64,000 bases of DNA from Desulfolutivibrio sulfodismutans DSM 3696 (GTDB taxonomy: Bacteria > Desulfobacterota > Desulfovibrionia > Desulfovibrionales > Desulfovibrionaceae): assembly GCF_013376455.1 (NCBI RefSeq), contig NZ_CP045504.1, positions 1,715,501 through 1,779,500 on the forward strand, read 5' to 3'. The notes under the pieces are model-generated. The model saw only the letters and a list, made by a program, of their open reading frames with translations, did not search any database and had not been told where the DNA came from. Made by a program: the position numbers and the translations under genes. How positions within the stretch are numbered: position 1 is the first letter of the stretch; each line of letters begins with the position of its first letter. This document shows positions 45,618 through 53,332 of this stretch, piece by piece.

Positions 45618-46682
45618 CTAGCAGGCCCCGCCCGGCAGCTCCACCGTGACCCGCTCCTGGTCCGACTTTTTTTGGCGCTCGATGGTCCCGATGATCTGGG
45701 CGTATTCATGCTGGGCCCGAAGCCGCAAGACCACATCCTCGCCGATCTCCGGCGGCACGACCAGCATGTAGCCGATGCCGCAGTTGAAAATCTGGAGCAT
45801 CTCCGGCCACGTCAGCCCGCCCTGCGCCTTGAGCCATTCAAAAACCGGCGGCACGTCGAAAGACCCCATGCGGATGTGCGCCCCCACCCCGCGCGGCAGG
45901 ATGCGGGCCACGTTGTCATAGAACCCGCCCCCGGTGATGTGCACCATGCCCCGGATCTCCAGGTCGCGCAAAAGGTTCAGCACGGGCTTGACGTAGATGC
46001 GGGTGGGCGCAAGCAGCGCCTCGCCAAGCGACACGCCGCCCTCGGGCAACAGGTCCGTGGCCTTGCAGCCGGATTCGGCCAAAATCTTGCGGATCAGCGA
46101 ATAGCCGTTGGAGTGCGGCCCCGAGGACTCGATGCCGATGATCACGTCGTCCACGGCGATGCTTGAACCATCCACGATGCGGGCATTGTCCACGATTCCG
46201 ACGCAAAATCCGGCCAGATCATAGACCCCGTCGGGATAAAACCCCGGCATTTCGGCCGTTTCGCCGCCCAAAAGGGCGCACCCGGCCTGCTTGCAGCCCT
46301 CGGCGATGCCCGCCACCACCTGCTCGGCCAGGTTCACATCGAGCTTGCCCGTGGCGAAATAATCGAGGAAAAAAAGCGGCTTGGCCCCTTGCACCAGGAT
46401 GTCGTTGACGCTCATGGCCACCAGGTCGATGCCGATGGTGTCGTGGCGGCCAAGCATCTGGGCCAGCTTGAGCTTGGTGCCCACGCCGTCGGTGGAGGCC
46501 ACCAGCACGGGCTCGGCGTAGGCCTCGTGGTCGAGTTTGAAAAGCCCCCCGAAGCCGCCGATGTCCGAAAGGACGCCTTTGTTGTAGGTTGCGGAAACAA
46601 GGGACTTGATGCGCGAGACCAGACTGTTCCCGGCCTCGATGTCCACCCCTGCCCGTCTGTAGGCGTCGGCCCTGTCGGCCAT
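45618..46682 (-). CDS. purM: Phosphoribosylformylglycinamidine cyclo-ligase
   Basis: 354 residues from the ATG at 46682, chosen because CAAGGAGCCG lies 8 bases upstream. Fifth step of de novo purine synthesis (FGAM to AIR, ATP-dependent). Signatures: AYRRAGVDIEAGN, VASTDGVGTKLK, AMSVNDILVQGA, GGETAEMPGFY and HITGGGFYDNVAR. A longer in-frame extension to 46781 reads through the divergent promoter region and is rejected. Confidence 0.97.
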   Translation of the reverse strand: MADRADAYRRAGVDIEAGNSLVSRIKSLVSATYNKGVLSDIGGFGGLFKLDHEAYAEPVLVASTDGVGTKLKLAQMLGRHDTIGIDLVAMSVNDILVQGAKPLFFLDYFATGKLDVNLAEQVVAGIAEGCKQAGCALLGGETAEMPGFYPDGVYDLAGFCVGIVDNARIVDGSSIAVDDVIIGIESSGPHSNGYSLIRKILAESGCKATDLLPEGGVSLGEALLAPTRIYVKPVLNLLRDLEIRGMVHITGGGFYDNVARILPRGVGAHIRMGSFDVPPVFEWLKAQGGLTWPEMLQIFNCGIGYMLVVPPEIGEDVVLRLRAQHEYAQIIGTIERQKKSDQERVTVELPGGAC

Positions 46683-46685
46683 ATA

Positions 46686-46759
46686 CACGGCTCCTTGAAC
46701 ATGGTATTGTGTCAGCCAAAGCGCATATCGTCTTTGCCCTGGAAATACAAGGAGCCGTG
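46686..46759. promoter_or_regulatory. Divergent control region with 12-bp inverted repeat carrying both ribosome sites
   Basis: CACGGCTCCTTG at 46686-46697 and CAAGGAGCCGTG at 46748-46759 are exact reverse complements. Read in each gene's own direction both are CAAGGAGCCGTG followed within 10 bases by the ATG of purM (minus) or the next gene (plus). Confidence 0.6.
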
Positions 46760-46762
46760 GCC

Positions 46763-47464
46763 ATGAGCGGCGTACACGCACAGATGTCCGACCCCGTCGG
46801 CGAAGGCCCGGCGGCGACCCGGTTCATGCACGGGGCGTGGCGGGCGGCAACCCTCGCCGCCGCAGTCCTGGCGCTTCTGGCCTGGCCTGACGCCCTGCGG
46901 GCCGACGGAAACCAGGGACCGCCCCCCCAGGCCCCGCCGCCGCAACTCCCCGCCGATGCGGATGAGGACGGCGATGCGCCACGCCGGGATGTCCGCATGG
47001 GTACTCGGGACAACATGAGCATGGGCCGCGACAAGGAGGGCAACCTGGTCATGGAGGTGTCCCCGCGGCCGCGCAAGCCCCAGGACACCCCGAACATGCC
47101 CATGTACATCACGCCCCAAATCTATACCGGCTACGGCCCCTACACCGGCCAGGGACAGACCGCCGGGCAGGGGGTTCAGGGCCAGTTCGTCGGCCAGGGC
47201 CAAGGCCAGTCCACCGGCCAAAGCCAGGGCCAGGGGGTTCAGGGCCCGTCCGCCGGACAGGGCCAGGGAGTCCAGGGCCAGCCCATGCAGGGATCTCAGG
47301 CCCAACCCATAGGCCAGGGGGCCAAGGGGCAGCCCGTCGGCCAACCGGGCGCAAGCACCGGGCACGCCGCCCCGCCCATGGTCCAATCGCCGCAAGGGGC
47401 AGGCCCCCAGGGCGTCATTCCGGCCCCGCCGGGACCGAGCCGGGGAGGCCCGCCGGGGCAATAA
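46763..47464 (+). CDS. Exported Gln/Gly/Pro-rich repetitive protein
   Basis: 233 residues, ATG at 46763. A long N-region with a hydrophobic segment (about 35-50, ATLAAAVLALLAWPDALRA) suggests a signal peptide. The middle has a Pro-rich stretch and RKPQDTPNMPMYITPQIYTG, and residues about 130-200 are GQGQ/VQGQ repeats. The C-terminus is Pro/Gly-rich. Such low-complexity exported proteins often form surface or envelope-linking structures; no function is assigned. Confidence 0.6.
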   Translation: MSGVHAQMSDPVGEGPAATRFMHGAWRAATLAAAVLALLAWPDALRADGNQGPPPQAPPPQLPADADEDGDAPRRDVRMGTRDNMSMGRDKEGNLVMEVSPRPRKPQDTPNMPMYITPQIYTGYGPYTGQGQTAGQGVQGQFVGQGQGQSTGQSQGQGVQGPSAGQGQGVQGQPMQGSQAQPIGQGAKGQPVGQPGASTGHAAPPMVQSPQGAGPQGVIPAPPGPSRGGPPGQ

Positions 47465-47483
47465 CACGCAAGGGGGTACCGCC

Positions 47484-48500
47484 ATGCATCAGGCCGCGTT
47501 GTGGAAACCCTTGGATGACGGCCGCGTGCAGTGTCGCCTGTGCGCCCATTTCTGCCGCATCGACCCCGGGCAACGGGGAACCTGCGGGGTCCGGGAGAAC
47601 CGGGACGGCGTCCTTTTCACCCTGGTCTACGACAAGGTGGCGGCCGTCAACCTGGACCCGGTGGAAAAAAAGCCCCTCTACCATTTCCTGCCGGGCAGCC
47701 TGACCTTTTCCTTCGGCACCATGGGCTGCAACCTGTCGTGCACCTTTTGCCAAAACGCCTCCCTGTCCCAGCCGCCGCGCCAGGGCAGGCCCGTCACCGG
47801 CCATGCCGCCACCCCCGAGGCCCTGGTCCAGGCCGCGCTGGACAGCGGCGCAGCCAGCATCTCCTATACCTATTCCGAGCCCACCATCTTTTTCGAGCTC
47901 ATGCGGGACACGGCCACGTTGGCGAAAAAGGCGGGCCTGAAAAACATCCTGGTCTCCAACGGCTTCCAGAGCCCCCAATGCCTGGAGGAACTGGGACCGC
48001 TCATCGACGCAGCCAACATCGACCTCAAGGCCTGGAACGAGGAGTTCTACCGGGACGTCTGCGGGGCCCGGCTCGGACCCGTAAAAAAGAATCTGGTCCA
48101 CATCCGCCGCCTCGGCTGGTGGCTGGAGGTCACCACCCTCCTCATCCCGGGGCTCAACGACAACCCTGGCGAACTGCGGGAGATGGCCGACTTTGTTTTC
48201 ACCGAGCTTGGGGCCGACACGCCCTGGCATCTGTCCCGGTTCCATCCGGATCACCGAATGCTTGATCACGGCCCCACTCCGCCAAAAACCCTGGAGGCGG
48301 CCCGTGACATCGGCCGCGCCGCCGGACTGCGCTTCGTCTATGTGGGCAACCTGGGGCCGGGGGAGCGAAACGACACCCTGTGTCCGTCCTGCGGGGCGAT
48401 GGTGGTGCGCCGGACGGGGTTTGCCGCCGAACCGACGCGGCTTCGGGCCGGGGTCTGTCCGGATTGCGGCGCCGTGGTGGCCGGGGTGTGGGGGACATAG
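47484..48500 (+). CDS. amrS: AmmeMemoRadiSam-system radical SAM enzyme AmrS (PflA-like)
   Basis: 338 residues, ATG at 47484 after AAGGGGGTACCGCC. An N-terminal Cys group (CRLCAHFC...GTCGVREN, 17-38), the radical SAM motif C82-NLS-C86-TF-C89 and AGITEP-type region SYTYSEPTIFFE fit the AmrS/PflA-like family. A C-terminal zinc ribbon (CPSCGAMVVRRTG...CPDCG) is present. The usual partners AmmeMemo and AmrA are not in the window, so the system is split here. Confidence 0.85.
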   Translation: MHQAALWKPLDDGRVQCRLCAHFCRIDPGQRGTCGVRENRDGVLFTLVYDKVAAVNLDPVEKKPLYHFLPGSLTFSFGTMGCNLSCTFCQNASLSQPPRQGRPVTGHAATPEALVQAALDSGAASISYTYSEPTIFFELMRDTATLAKKAGLKNILVSNGFQSPQCLEELGPLIDAANIDLKAWNEEFYRDVCGARLGPVKKNLVHIRRLGWWLEVTTLLIPGLNDNPGELREMADFVFTELGADTPWHLSRFHPDHRMLDHGPTPPKTLEAARDIGRAAGLRFVYVGNLGPGERNDTLCPSCGAMVVRRTGFAAEPTRLRAGVCPDCGAVVAGVWGT

Positions 48501-48588
48501 GGGCGCGCGCGTCACACGCCGGGGAGCGGGCATGAAACCGCGCCTTGCCTTGGGCCGGGGAATCCGGTAGTCAGACGGGTCTTCGCGT

Positions 48589-48665
48589 CGGGGCGTGGCG
48601 CAGACTGGTAGCGCGCGTGCTTTGGGAGCACGATGCCGGAGGTTCAAATCCTCTCGCCCCGACCA
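48589..48665 (+). tRNA. tRNA-Pro (anticodon TGG)
   Basis: 77 nt including encoded CCA. Acceptor CGGGGCG/CGCCCCG, anticodon stem CGTGC/GCACG with loop TTTGGGA (anticodon TGG, reads CCA), T arm GGAGG/CCTCT with TTCAAAT. Followed by a terminator. Confidence 0.95.
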
Positions 48666-48677
48666 CATTCGACAGCA

Positions 48678-48710
48678 AAGGGACGGCTCCATACGGAACC
48701 GTCCCTTTTT
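48678..48710 (+). terminator. Terminator of tRNA-Pro
   Basis: AAGGGACGG pairs with CCGTCCCTT around an imperfect upper stem, followed by T5. Confidence 0.8.
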
Positions 48711-48713
48711 CAT

Positions 48714-48751
48714 GACAAAGCCCCGGCTTCGAAAAACCGGGGCCTTGCGCC
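48714..48751. repeat. GC-rich hairpin, near copy of the one at 37641
   Basis: CAAAGCCCCGG and CCGGGGCCTTG with a 10-base loop, then GCGCCGCCGG. Similar to 37641-37672 plus the following bases. It may terminate the tatC transcript from the opposite side. Confidence 0.55.
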
Positions 48752-48833
48752 GCCGGGCGGAAAGACACGAAAATTCCCCGCTTCCGGCGCGGACTGCGCC
48801 ACGACCTGCCCGCGCTTGATATGCGCCTGGGGC

Positions 48834-49685
48834 CTATTCCTGCGGCTTCGTCCCGTCCGGCGGGGCGTCGGCCGACGCCGGAAGGGTTTCGTCCGCCTTC
48901 TTCTTTTTCTTGCCCACGAAATAGGCCACCCAGATGCCCACCTCATAGAGGATGATGATGGGTCCGGCCATGAGCAACTGGTTCACGGCGTCCGGGGTGG
49001 GGGTCAGGATGGCGGCCGCGATAAAGGCCAAAAGCACGGCCCAACGCCGGAACTTGCGCAGGGAGGCGTTGGTCACCACACCGATGCGGGCCAGGAAAAA
49101 GATGGCCACCGGCAGGTTGAAAATGAGTCCGAAGGCCAGAAGCAGGGTCACGGCCAGGGAGAAATAGTCCCCCACCGTGGGCATGATGGTCACCAGATCC
49201 GAGGCGTAGTCCACGAAAAACTTAAAGCCGAAGGGAAAGACTACATAATAGCCGAAAAGCGCCCCGCAGGCGAAAAAAATCGCCGAGGCCAGGGCCGCCG
49301 GAATCACCATGCGCCGCTCATCGCGGTACAGCCCCGGCCCCACGAACTTCCACAGCTGGTAAAAAATGTAGGGGCTGGCCACGAAGATGCCGCACACGAA
49401 GGCCAGCTTCATCACCGTAAAAAACTTCTCCGGCAGGGTCAGTGCGATCAGCCCCGTGCCCTCGGGCAAGACCCGGGCCAGGGGTTCCAGCAAAATCCCC
49501 AGAAGGCGTTCGGCAAAGGCGTAGCTTAGGAAAAATCCCACGCCGATGGCCGCAAAGCAGCGCAACAACCGGTTGCGCAGTTCGGTCAGGTGCTCCAGCA
49601 GGGTGACCTGCCGAACCCCCGATCCCCCTTCGGGAGAAGTCGTGCTGTCTTTGTTTTCATCCATGGTCGCGTAGTATTCCTTCAT
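48834..49685 (-). CDS. tatC: Sec-independent translocase TatC
   Basis: 283 residues. The six-helix core of the twin-arginine export machine. HLTELRNRLLRCF at the N-terminus, LTLPEKFFTVMKLAF, FYQLWKFVGPGLYRDERR and ILTPTPDAVNQLLMAGP are the family signatures. The start at 49685 has a GGGGA adjacent; the ATG at 49664 (MDENKDST) is an alternative. The Lys/Ala-rich C-terminus after the last helix is longer than in E. coli. tatA/tatB are not adjacent. Confidence 0.96.
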   Translation of the reverse strand: MKEYYATMDENKDSTTSPEGGSGVRQVTLLEHLTELRNRLLRCFAAIGVGFFLSYAFAERLLGILLEPLARVLPEGTGLIALTLPEKFFTVMKLAFVCGIFVASPYIFYQLWKFVGPGLYRDERRMVIPAALASAIFFACGALFGYYVVFPFGFKFFVDYASDLVTIMPTVGDYFSLAVTLLLAFGLIFNLPVAIFFLARIGVVTNASLRKFRRWAVLLAFIAAAILTPTPDAVNQLLMAGPIIILYEVGIWVAYFVGKKKKKADETLPASADAPPDGTKPQE

Positions 49686-49715
49686 TCCCCAGGCCCGCCG
49701 CCGGGCCCGTCCGGA

Positions 49716-51704
49716 TCATAATTCCACCTGCACCCCGAGTTCCACAACCCGCCCGGGGGGGATGCCGAAGTAGGTCGTAGCTGGCCGGGCGTTCTGGGAC
49801 ATCACCGCGAACAGCCGTTTGCGCCAGGGCATAAGCCCCGACCGTCCCGTGGTCAAAAGCGTCTCCCGGCCCAGAAAATACGTGGTTTCCGACGGCCCGT
49901 CGGCGGCAAGCCCCAGGGATCTGGCCCGGGCCATGATATCGGGCACATTCGGGGTCTCCATGAATCCGTACCGGGCCACCACCCGCTGAAATCCCTGTCC
50001 CAGGTCGCTTATGGTCAAACGCTCGCCCGGGTCAACCGCCGGGGTGTCCGCCGAGGTCACGGTCAAAATGACCACATGCTTGTGCAGCACTCTGATATGC
50101 TTGAAGGAATGCAGAATGGTCAAGGGGGTTCCGGTGGGAGAGACAGACATGAACACCGCCGTGCCCGGCACCCGGTGGGGCTTTTTTTTCGCCACATCGG
50201 CCAAAAAATCGGCCAGGGGGATGGACACGGCCAAAAACCTTTCGTGCAGGGCCTTGCGGCCGTCACGCCAGGTGGCCATGGCCACCACGGCCATGGCCGC
50301 AATGAGCACGGTGAACCAGCCGCCATCCAGTATCTTGAGCAGGTTGGAAGAAAAATAGGCCAGATCGAAGGCCAAAAACACGGCCACGGGCGCAGCCACC
50401 TGCCACAGGGGCCGTTTCCAGGCGTAGCGGGCCACGAAAAAATACAGGATGGAGGTGATGCCCATGGTGGCCGTGACCGCAATGCCGTAGGCCGCCGCCA
50501 GGCGGCTGGATTCCTGGAAAACAAGCACCAGCCCGATGCAGGCCCACATGAGCGCGAAATTGATTTCGGGGATGTAGATCTGGCCCTGGAAGTCGCGTGA
50601 GGTGTGGACGATGCGCAGCCGGGGGCAGACCCCGAGCTGGATGGCCTGCCGGGTCAGGGAGAACACCCCGGAGATCATGGCCTGGGAGGCGATGACCGTG
50701 GCGAAGGTGGCCAGGGCCACCATGGGGTAGAGCATCTCCCGGGGCACGATGCCGTAGAAGGGGTTGGCGGCGATCTCCGGCCGGGCCAGAAGCCCGGCCC
50801 CCTGGCCGAAATAGTTGAGGACAAGCGCCGGACAGACCAGGGACAGCCAGGAGACGCGGATGGGACCGGCCCCGAAATGCCCCATGTCGGCGTACAGGGC
50901 CTCGCCGCCGGTGATGCAAAGGACCACCGAGCCCAGCACGACCAGGCCGTGCATGTGGTTTTCCGCAAAAAACCGGATGGCGGGAAGCGGGCTTATGGCA
51001 TCGAGCACGGCCAGTTCCTCGAAAATGTGGACGAGCCCGATGCCGCCTATGACCGTGAACCACACCAGCATCACCGGCCCGAAAACCCGGCCGATGCCCG
51101 CCGTGCCGTGCCGTTGCACCGCAAAAAGTCCGAAGAGGATGGCGCAGGTGATGGGCAGGATGAACGGTGCGGCGGCGTCCGTGGCGGTGTTTAGGCCCTC
51201 CACGGCGGAGAGCACGGAGATGGCCGGGGTGATGACCCCGTCGCCGTAAAGCAGGGCCGCCCCGCACAGCCCCAAAAAGGTCAGAAGCGGCGTGATCCGG
51301 GCCAGGGAGGCCCCCTTGGGCAGAAGCTCCAACAGGGCGAAGATGCCGCCCTCGCCCCGGTTGTCGGCCCGCAGGATGAACAGTACGTATTTGATGGTGA
51401 CCACCACCATCAGCGACCAGAAGACCAGGGATAGTACCCCAAGGACGTTGTCCCGGGTGAGCGCGATGGCATGCATGCCGTGGAAGCATTCCTTGACGGC
51501 GTACAGGGGGCTGGTGCCGATGTCGCCGTAGACGATGCCCAGGGCCCCGAGCGCCAGGGCCAGCTTCCCGGATGCGCCAGCGGAATGGGACGGGGCAGGG
51601 ATGACACCGGGAGTTTCCGGGCCTGCCGGGTTGATCGCTTCATCAGCCGGGTCGGGAAGGGTCTGGTTCATTTGGCGCATGGCGGAACGCCCGCCCCGGC
51701 GCAC
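49716..51704 (-). CDS. kup: Kup-type potassium uptake transporter
   Basis: 662 residues, 12 predicted membrane helices plus a C-terminal cytoplasmic domain. GALGIVYGDIGTSPLYAVKE at the first helix is diagnostic; GEGGIFALLELL and YADMGHFGAGPIR (helices 3 and 6) follow. Carries K+ with H+. The N-terminal extension of about 40 residues is variable in the family; an internal start at 51680 is possible. Confidence 0.95.
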   Translation of the reverse strand: MRRGGRSAMRQMNQTLPDPADEAINPAGPETPGVIPAPSHSAGASGKLALALGALGIVYGDIGTSPLYAVKECFHGMHAIALTRDNVLGVLSLVFWSLMVVVTIKYVLFILRADNRGEGGIFALLELLPKGASLARITPLLTFLGLCGAALLYGDGVITPAISVLSAVEGLNTATDAAAPFILPITCAILFGLFAVQRHGTAGIGRVFGPVMLVWFTVIGGIGLVHIFEELAVLDAISPLPAIRFFAENHMHGLVVLGSVVLCITGGEALYADMGHFGAGPIRVSWLSLVCPALVLNYFGQGAGLLARPEIAANPFYGIVPREMLYPMVALATFATVIASQAMISGVFSLTRQAIQLGVCPRLRIVHTSRDFQGQIYIPEINFALMWACIGLVLVFQESSRLAAAYGIAVTATMGITSILYFFVARYAWKRPLWQVAAPVAVFLAFDLAYFSSNLLKILDGGWFTVLIAAMAVVAMATWRDGRKALHERFLAVSIPLADFLADVAKKKPHRVPGTAVFMSVSPTGTPLTILHSFKHIRVLHKHVVILTVTSADTPAVDPGERLTISDLGQGFQRVVARYGFMETPNVPDIMARARSLGLAADGPSETTYFLGRETLLTTGRSGLMPWRKRLFAVMSQNARPATTYFGIPPGRVVELGVQVEL

Positions 51705-51908
51705 TCGTCCCGCCTGGCGTCAGGGAGGCGGGGGACGCTGGCGGCCCTGGCATTCCGGGTCGCCGTGGCGCAAAAAGGGGCGGCATCCGTCCGGGGTAGA
51801 AGTTTTTCCTCAAAAAATCACGCCCCGTGCCTGACGGCCTGGGACGTGATCCTGTCGCACGGGATGTATGCCCGACGGGTTGGCGTGGCAAGGGCTTTTC
51901 GGAACCCT

Positions 51909-52166
51909 TCACCGGTCGGGGGAGGATGCGCCGCCGCCCTGATGGTACCCTTCGTCCTCGTTCTCCGGGGCCTCGCGGACCTGGGTCACCCGGAAGGGCA
52001 TCCCCAGTTCGTCCAGATTGACCAGGGCCCTGGCCAGCTTGACGGCATGGGCCTCGTTGTGGGCGGTGACCACCACATAATCGGTTTCGCTGACGCGCTC
52101 CTTGCGCCGAAACCATGTGGTGAAAACATGAACCTTGGTGGCGAAATACACCCTGTATTTTTTCAT
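51909..52166 (-). CDS. Small basic hypothetical protein
   Basis: 85 residues from the ATG at 52166. A compact alpha/beta N-terminal half (MKKYRVYFATKVHVFTTWFRR, ending VVVTAHNEAHAVKLARAL) and an acidic Gly-rich tail. Similar in form to small RNA- or nucleotide-binding-like domains but no family is recognised. It is encoded on the same strand as kup and the miniprotein 271 bp upstream. Confidence 0.6.
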   Translation of the reverse strand: MKKYRVYFATKVHVFTTWFRRKERVSETDYVVVTAHNEAHAVKLARALVNLDELGMPFRVTQVREAPENEDEGYHQGGGASSPDR

Positions 52167-52371
52167 GACGACCTGTAAGCATATCTTTTTTTGCGCGCGC
52201 CGAGCCCGACCGGGCCGCAGAAGTCGAGACAAACGAGGAGGAGATGACGGCGAGGCATGTCAAAAGGCATTATGACAGGCCGGGTGGGATGAGTCAACGC
52301 GCCGACGGCTCCGCAAGGCGCCTAGGATCGCCCCCGGGTGGAGCCCAGCCCAACGCCTAGGGAAAACAGGC

Positions 52372-52408
52372 CGGGCCGAAGTCGTCCTGCACGCGAACCC
52401 GGCCCGGC
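52372..52408 (-). terminator. Hairpin after miniprotein gene
   Basis: GCCGGGCC (52372-52379) pairs with GGCCCGGC (52401-52408), about 30 bp after the miniprotein stop. A short T-rich sequence follows in the minus-strand direction. Confidence 0.45.
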
Positions 52409-52437
52409 ATCACTTTCTAACAATCTCACTTTCCAGA

Positions 52438-52527
52438 CTAGCTGCGGCCCCACCGTTCAACATGCTTCGCCAAAAGCAACACCGCCAAAACAAAGGGGAT
52501 CACCAGCAGATATTTGGTCAGGATCAT
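52438..52527 (-). CDS. 29-residue membrane miniprotein
   Basis: Too short for standard gene finders. ATG at 52527 with AAAGGAGCCG 5-13 bases upstream. MILTKYLLVIPFVLAVLLLA forms a single membrane helix followed by KHVERWGRS. Positive residues at the C-terminal end imply that end stays in the cytosol or faces the lipid head groups. Its stop is followed on the minus strand by a GC-rich hairpin (52372-52408). Resembles regulatory subunits of transporters in form (for example KdpF or other single-helix proteins), and it stands upstream of kup on the same strand, but a link is only a guess. Confidence 0.55.
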   Translation of the reverse strand: MILTKYLLVIPFVLAVLLLAKHVERWGRS

Positions 52528-52585
52528 GGGAACGGCTCCTTTTTCCCATGACTAAGCAAAAGCGATGCCGCCCAGGCGTTGCCGG

Positions 52586-52623
52586 AAGGCCATCCTCCCA
52601 GCCTCCCCCGGGAGGATGGCCTT
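52586..52623. repeat. 14-bp perfect inverted repeat between miniprotein and greA
   Basis: AAGGCCATCCTCCC (52586-52599) and GGGAGGATGGCCTT (52610-52623), 10-base loop. No T run on either side. Apart from the miniprotein this and 52372-52408 are the only structures I see in the 597-bp gap. Confidence 0.7.
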
Positions 52624-52763
52624 GACCGACGCGCCACTTTATTTTACCCAGACATTCCGCCTTTCGCGGGTTTTATTTTTTCGACGGCGCGGCATCCACA
52701 CAACATAGCGGCACGACAACCACGCGGGTCCACGCGAAACGGGACACGCCAGGGAACGATATT

Positions 52764-53255
52764 ATGGAAAACATCCCCATCTCCATCCAGGGCTACCGGA
52801 AACTCGAAAACGAACTGGGCAGGCTCAAGGGCGAACGTCCCGAGGTCATCCAGGCCATCAAGGAGGCCCGCGAGGAGGGAGACTTAAGCGAAAACGCCGG
52901 ATACGACGCGGCCCGGGAACGCCAGGGCCTGCTTGAGGCGCGCATCAACTACATCGAATCCCGCATGGCCCTGGCCAACGTCATCGATCTGGACACCCTA
53001 AGCGGCGACCGGGTCATCTACGGGGCCACGGTGGAACTCGAGGACATGGATACCGGGGACGTCAAGAAATACACCCTGCTTGGGCCCGACGAGGCCGATC
53101 CCACCAAGGGCAGCATCTCCATCCTCTCGCCCGTGGGGCAGGCGCTTCTGGGAAAGGAGGAAGGGGACGACATCGTGGTGGACGCCCCGCGCGGCAAAAT
53201 CAATTATGAGGTCATCGCCGTGACCTTCCTGGGATCGGCGGGGCTTCGCCTCTAA
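52764..53255 (+). CDS. greA: Transcription elongation factor GreA
   Basis: 163 residues. Rescues backtracked RNA polymerase. N-terminal antiparallel coiled coil (NELGRLKGERPEVIQAIKEA, DLSENAGYDAARERQG with the catalytic Asp/Glu tip) and C-terminal FKBP-like domain (GATVELEDM, YTLLGPDEAD, SPVGQALLGK). Note the TAC-to-TAT rich ribosome region AACGATATT; the ATG fits the conserved N-terminus. Confidence 0.95.
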   Translation: MENIPISIQGYRKLENELGRLKGERPEVIQAIKEAREEGDLSENAGYDAARERQGLLEARINYIESRMALANVIDLDTLSGDRVIYGATVELEDMDTGDVKKYTLLGPDEADPTKGSISILSPVGQALLGKEEGDDIVVDAPRGKINYEVIAVTFLGSAGLRL

Positions 53256-53297
53256 TCGCCCCCCGGCCCGCGCGGCCCGGCTTCCGTCGTTCACCGC

Positions 53298-53332
53298 AAA
53301 GGCGTCTTTACGACAAAGACGCCTTTCGTGTT
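53298..53332. terminator. Bidirectional terminator between greA and the hybrid kinase
   Basis: 12-bp perfect stem AAAGGCGTCTTT (53298-53309) and AAAGACGCCTTT (53315-53326), then a T run on the plus strand. It overlaps the kinase stop codon (53308-53310). Confidence 0.85.

Noticed and set aside
46682-46781. N-terminal extension of PurM
   Set aside because: It would cross the ribosome site at 46685-46697 and overlap the divergent gene start; no family similarity.
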